From contig JACNIV010000278.1 in NCBI GenBank assembly GCA_014382915.1, positions 1-14,002 on the forward strand: 14,002 bases of DNA. The letters are read 5' to 3'. A program made the translations under genes and the position numbers. The notes beneath the pieces are model-generated. The model searched no databases. It was not told the origin of the DNA and worked only from the letters and a program-made list of their open reading frames with translations. This document shows, one piece after another, positions 13,127-14,002 of this stretch (position 1 is the first letter of the stretch; each line of letters opens with the position of its first letter). This DNA is from Candidatus Cloacimonadota bacterium. Its GTDB lineage: Bacteria > Cloacimonadota > Cloacimonadia > Cloacimonadales > TCS61.

Positions 13127-14002
13127 ATGAAGACACTCGGTATCGTAAGAGAAACAAAAAATAGATGGGAAGCGCGAGTTCCCTTAAATCCTAAAGCTGC
13201 GAAGAAATTGATCCAAAAAGGATTTGAAGTAATCGTTCAACCAGCAACGATTAGGATTTATCGAGAAGAAGAATATAAAAAAGTCGGTGCTGTCATTTCG
13301 GATGATCTTTCAAATTGTGATTTAATTCTGGGTGTGAAAGAAATTCACATTCCTGATCTGATCCCGGGAATTCCTCATCTTTTCTTTGCTCATGTAATCA
13401 AGGGTCAGGATTATAATATGCCGATGCTGCAATATATGCTGGATAATAAAATCACCCTTTTTGATTATGAAAAAATCGTTGATAAGAAAAGCAGACGACT
13501 CGTTTTCTTTGGCAAATTTGCAGGTAATGCTGGAATGATCGATACTCTCTGGGGTTTCGGTCATCGACTGAAACTCCAGCATGGAATCGATACACCGTTT
13601 TTCAAAGTGAAACGAGCTTATGAATACGAAACAGTTCACGATGCGATCGAACATCTGAAAATTATCGGGAAAGAGATTGAAGAAAACGGTTTACCGGAAG
13701 AGATCACACCTCTGAACATATTTATACTCGGTTACGGTCATGTTGCTTATGGTTGCAGAGAAATTCTTAATGCTCTTCCGATTATTGAAATCGATCCGGA
13801 AAATCTGGCAGAACATCAAAAAAACTATCAAAATAACAAAGTTTATTTGTCGAACTTTAAAGAAAAGCATTTAGTCGAAAGAAAGGATGGAAACGAATTC
13901 GAGCTCGAACATTTCTTCGATAATTGTGCGGAATATTATTCCAGATTCTATCAATATCTTCCCTATTGCAGCGTTTATATGAACGCAATTTTCTGGAAAC
14001 CG
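13127..14002 (+). CDS. lysine-ketoglutarate reductase (saccharopine-forming), LKR domain, 3'-truncated
   Basis: Open from ATG 13127 to the window end (292 residues, no stop). It begins MKTLGIVRETKNRWEARVPL, the opening of the alanine-dehydrogenase/LYS1-like fold, and follows the LKR half of animal AASS: VQPATIRIYREEEYKKVGA (37-55), LILGVKEI with K71, HLFFAHVIKGQDYNMPML with H89, LFDYEKIVD (111-119) and FGKFAGNAGMIDTLWGFGHRL (128-148). K71 and H89 match the catalytic Lys-His pair of yeast Lys1 in spacing. A cofactor-binding glycine motif, LGYGHVAYG (201-209), follows. It would reduce the lysine plus 2-oxoglutarate Schiff base to saccharopine with NAD(P)H, feeding the dehydrogenase upstream. 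AAGGAG at 13117-13122 sets the start. The C-terminus is beyond the window. Confidence 0.93.
   Translation, partial: MKTLGIVRETKNRWEARVPLNPKAAKKLIQKGFEVIVQPATIRIYREEEYKKVGAVISDDLSNCDLILGVKEIHIPDLIPGIPHLFFAHVIKGQDYNMPMLQYMLDNKITLFDYEKIVDKKSRRLVFFGKFAGNAGMIDTLWGFGHRLKLQHGIDTPFFKVKRAYEYETVHDAIEHLKIIGKEIEENGLPEEITPLNIFILGYGHVAYGCREILNALPIIEIDPENLAEHQKNYQNNKVYLSNFKEKHLVERKDGNEFELEHFFDNCAEYYSRFYQYLPYCSVYMNAIFWKP

Overview
The window (AT-rich, every gene on the + strand) looks like a chromosomal segment from an uncultured Gram-negative bacterium of the FCB group, most likely Cloacimonadota-like. The main clue is a secreted CotH-family protein ending in a type IX secretion (Por/FlgD-like) tail with the NYPNPFNPTT signature. 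The phylum is an inference: there is no rRNA or marker gene to settle it.

Layout. 1-2401: 3' part of polA with both nucleases and polymerase motifs. 2616-4301: an SdpR-type ArsR repressor and an SdpI-type membrane protein, apparently an ancestral sdpRI pair split by a REP-associated tyrosine transposase (RAYT) bracketed by its own palindromes. 4302-4736: a gene-free stretch holding a degenerate second copy of the leader of the downstream saccharopine dehydrogenase gene. A 207-bp MITE-like element is inserted in that copy, with terminal inverted repeats and a perfect 12-bp target duplication. 4737-8541: a tightly packed four-gene operon: VTC-type polyphosphate polymerase, DUF4956 membrane protein, TolC-like outer-membrane protein and HlyD-like adaptor. 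8583-8752: a second MITE-like element with the same terminal repeats, which may supply a promoter to the next gene. 8782-11133: secreted CotH-kinase / lamin-tail / T9SS-tail protein. 11450-12769 and 13127-end: the two halves of the saccharopine pathway, glutamate-forming saccharopine dehydrogenase (LYS9 type) and lysine-ketoglutarate reductase (LKR), separated by 357 bp crowded with palindromic repeats.

How the genes may work together. VTC enzymes make polyphosphate from ATP. In this operon the polymerase is followed by a four-helix membrane protein and by an adaptor/outer-membrane-duct pair, with no ABC, RND or MFS pump. The most interesting reading is a tripartite synthesis-and-export machine for polyphosphate or a related phosphopolymer, in which DUF4956 takes the place of the inner-membrane pump and the secreted CotH protein acts at the cell surface. 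This is a hypothesis from gene content and order. The LKR and SDH genes would convert lysine and 2-oxoglutarate through saccharopine to aminoadipate semialdehyde and glutamate.

The non-coding DNA is rich in mobile or repeated parts: two MITE-like elements with a shared end, RAYT palindromes, and a regularly spaced array of four AACC...GGTT palindromes.
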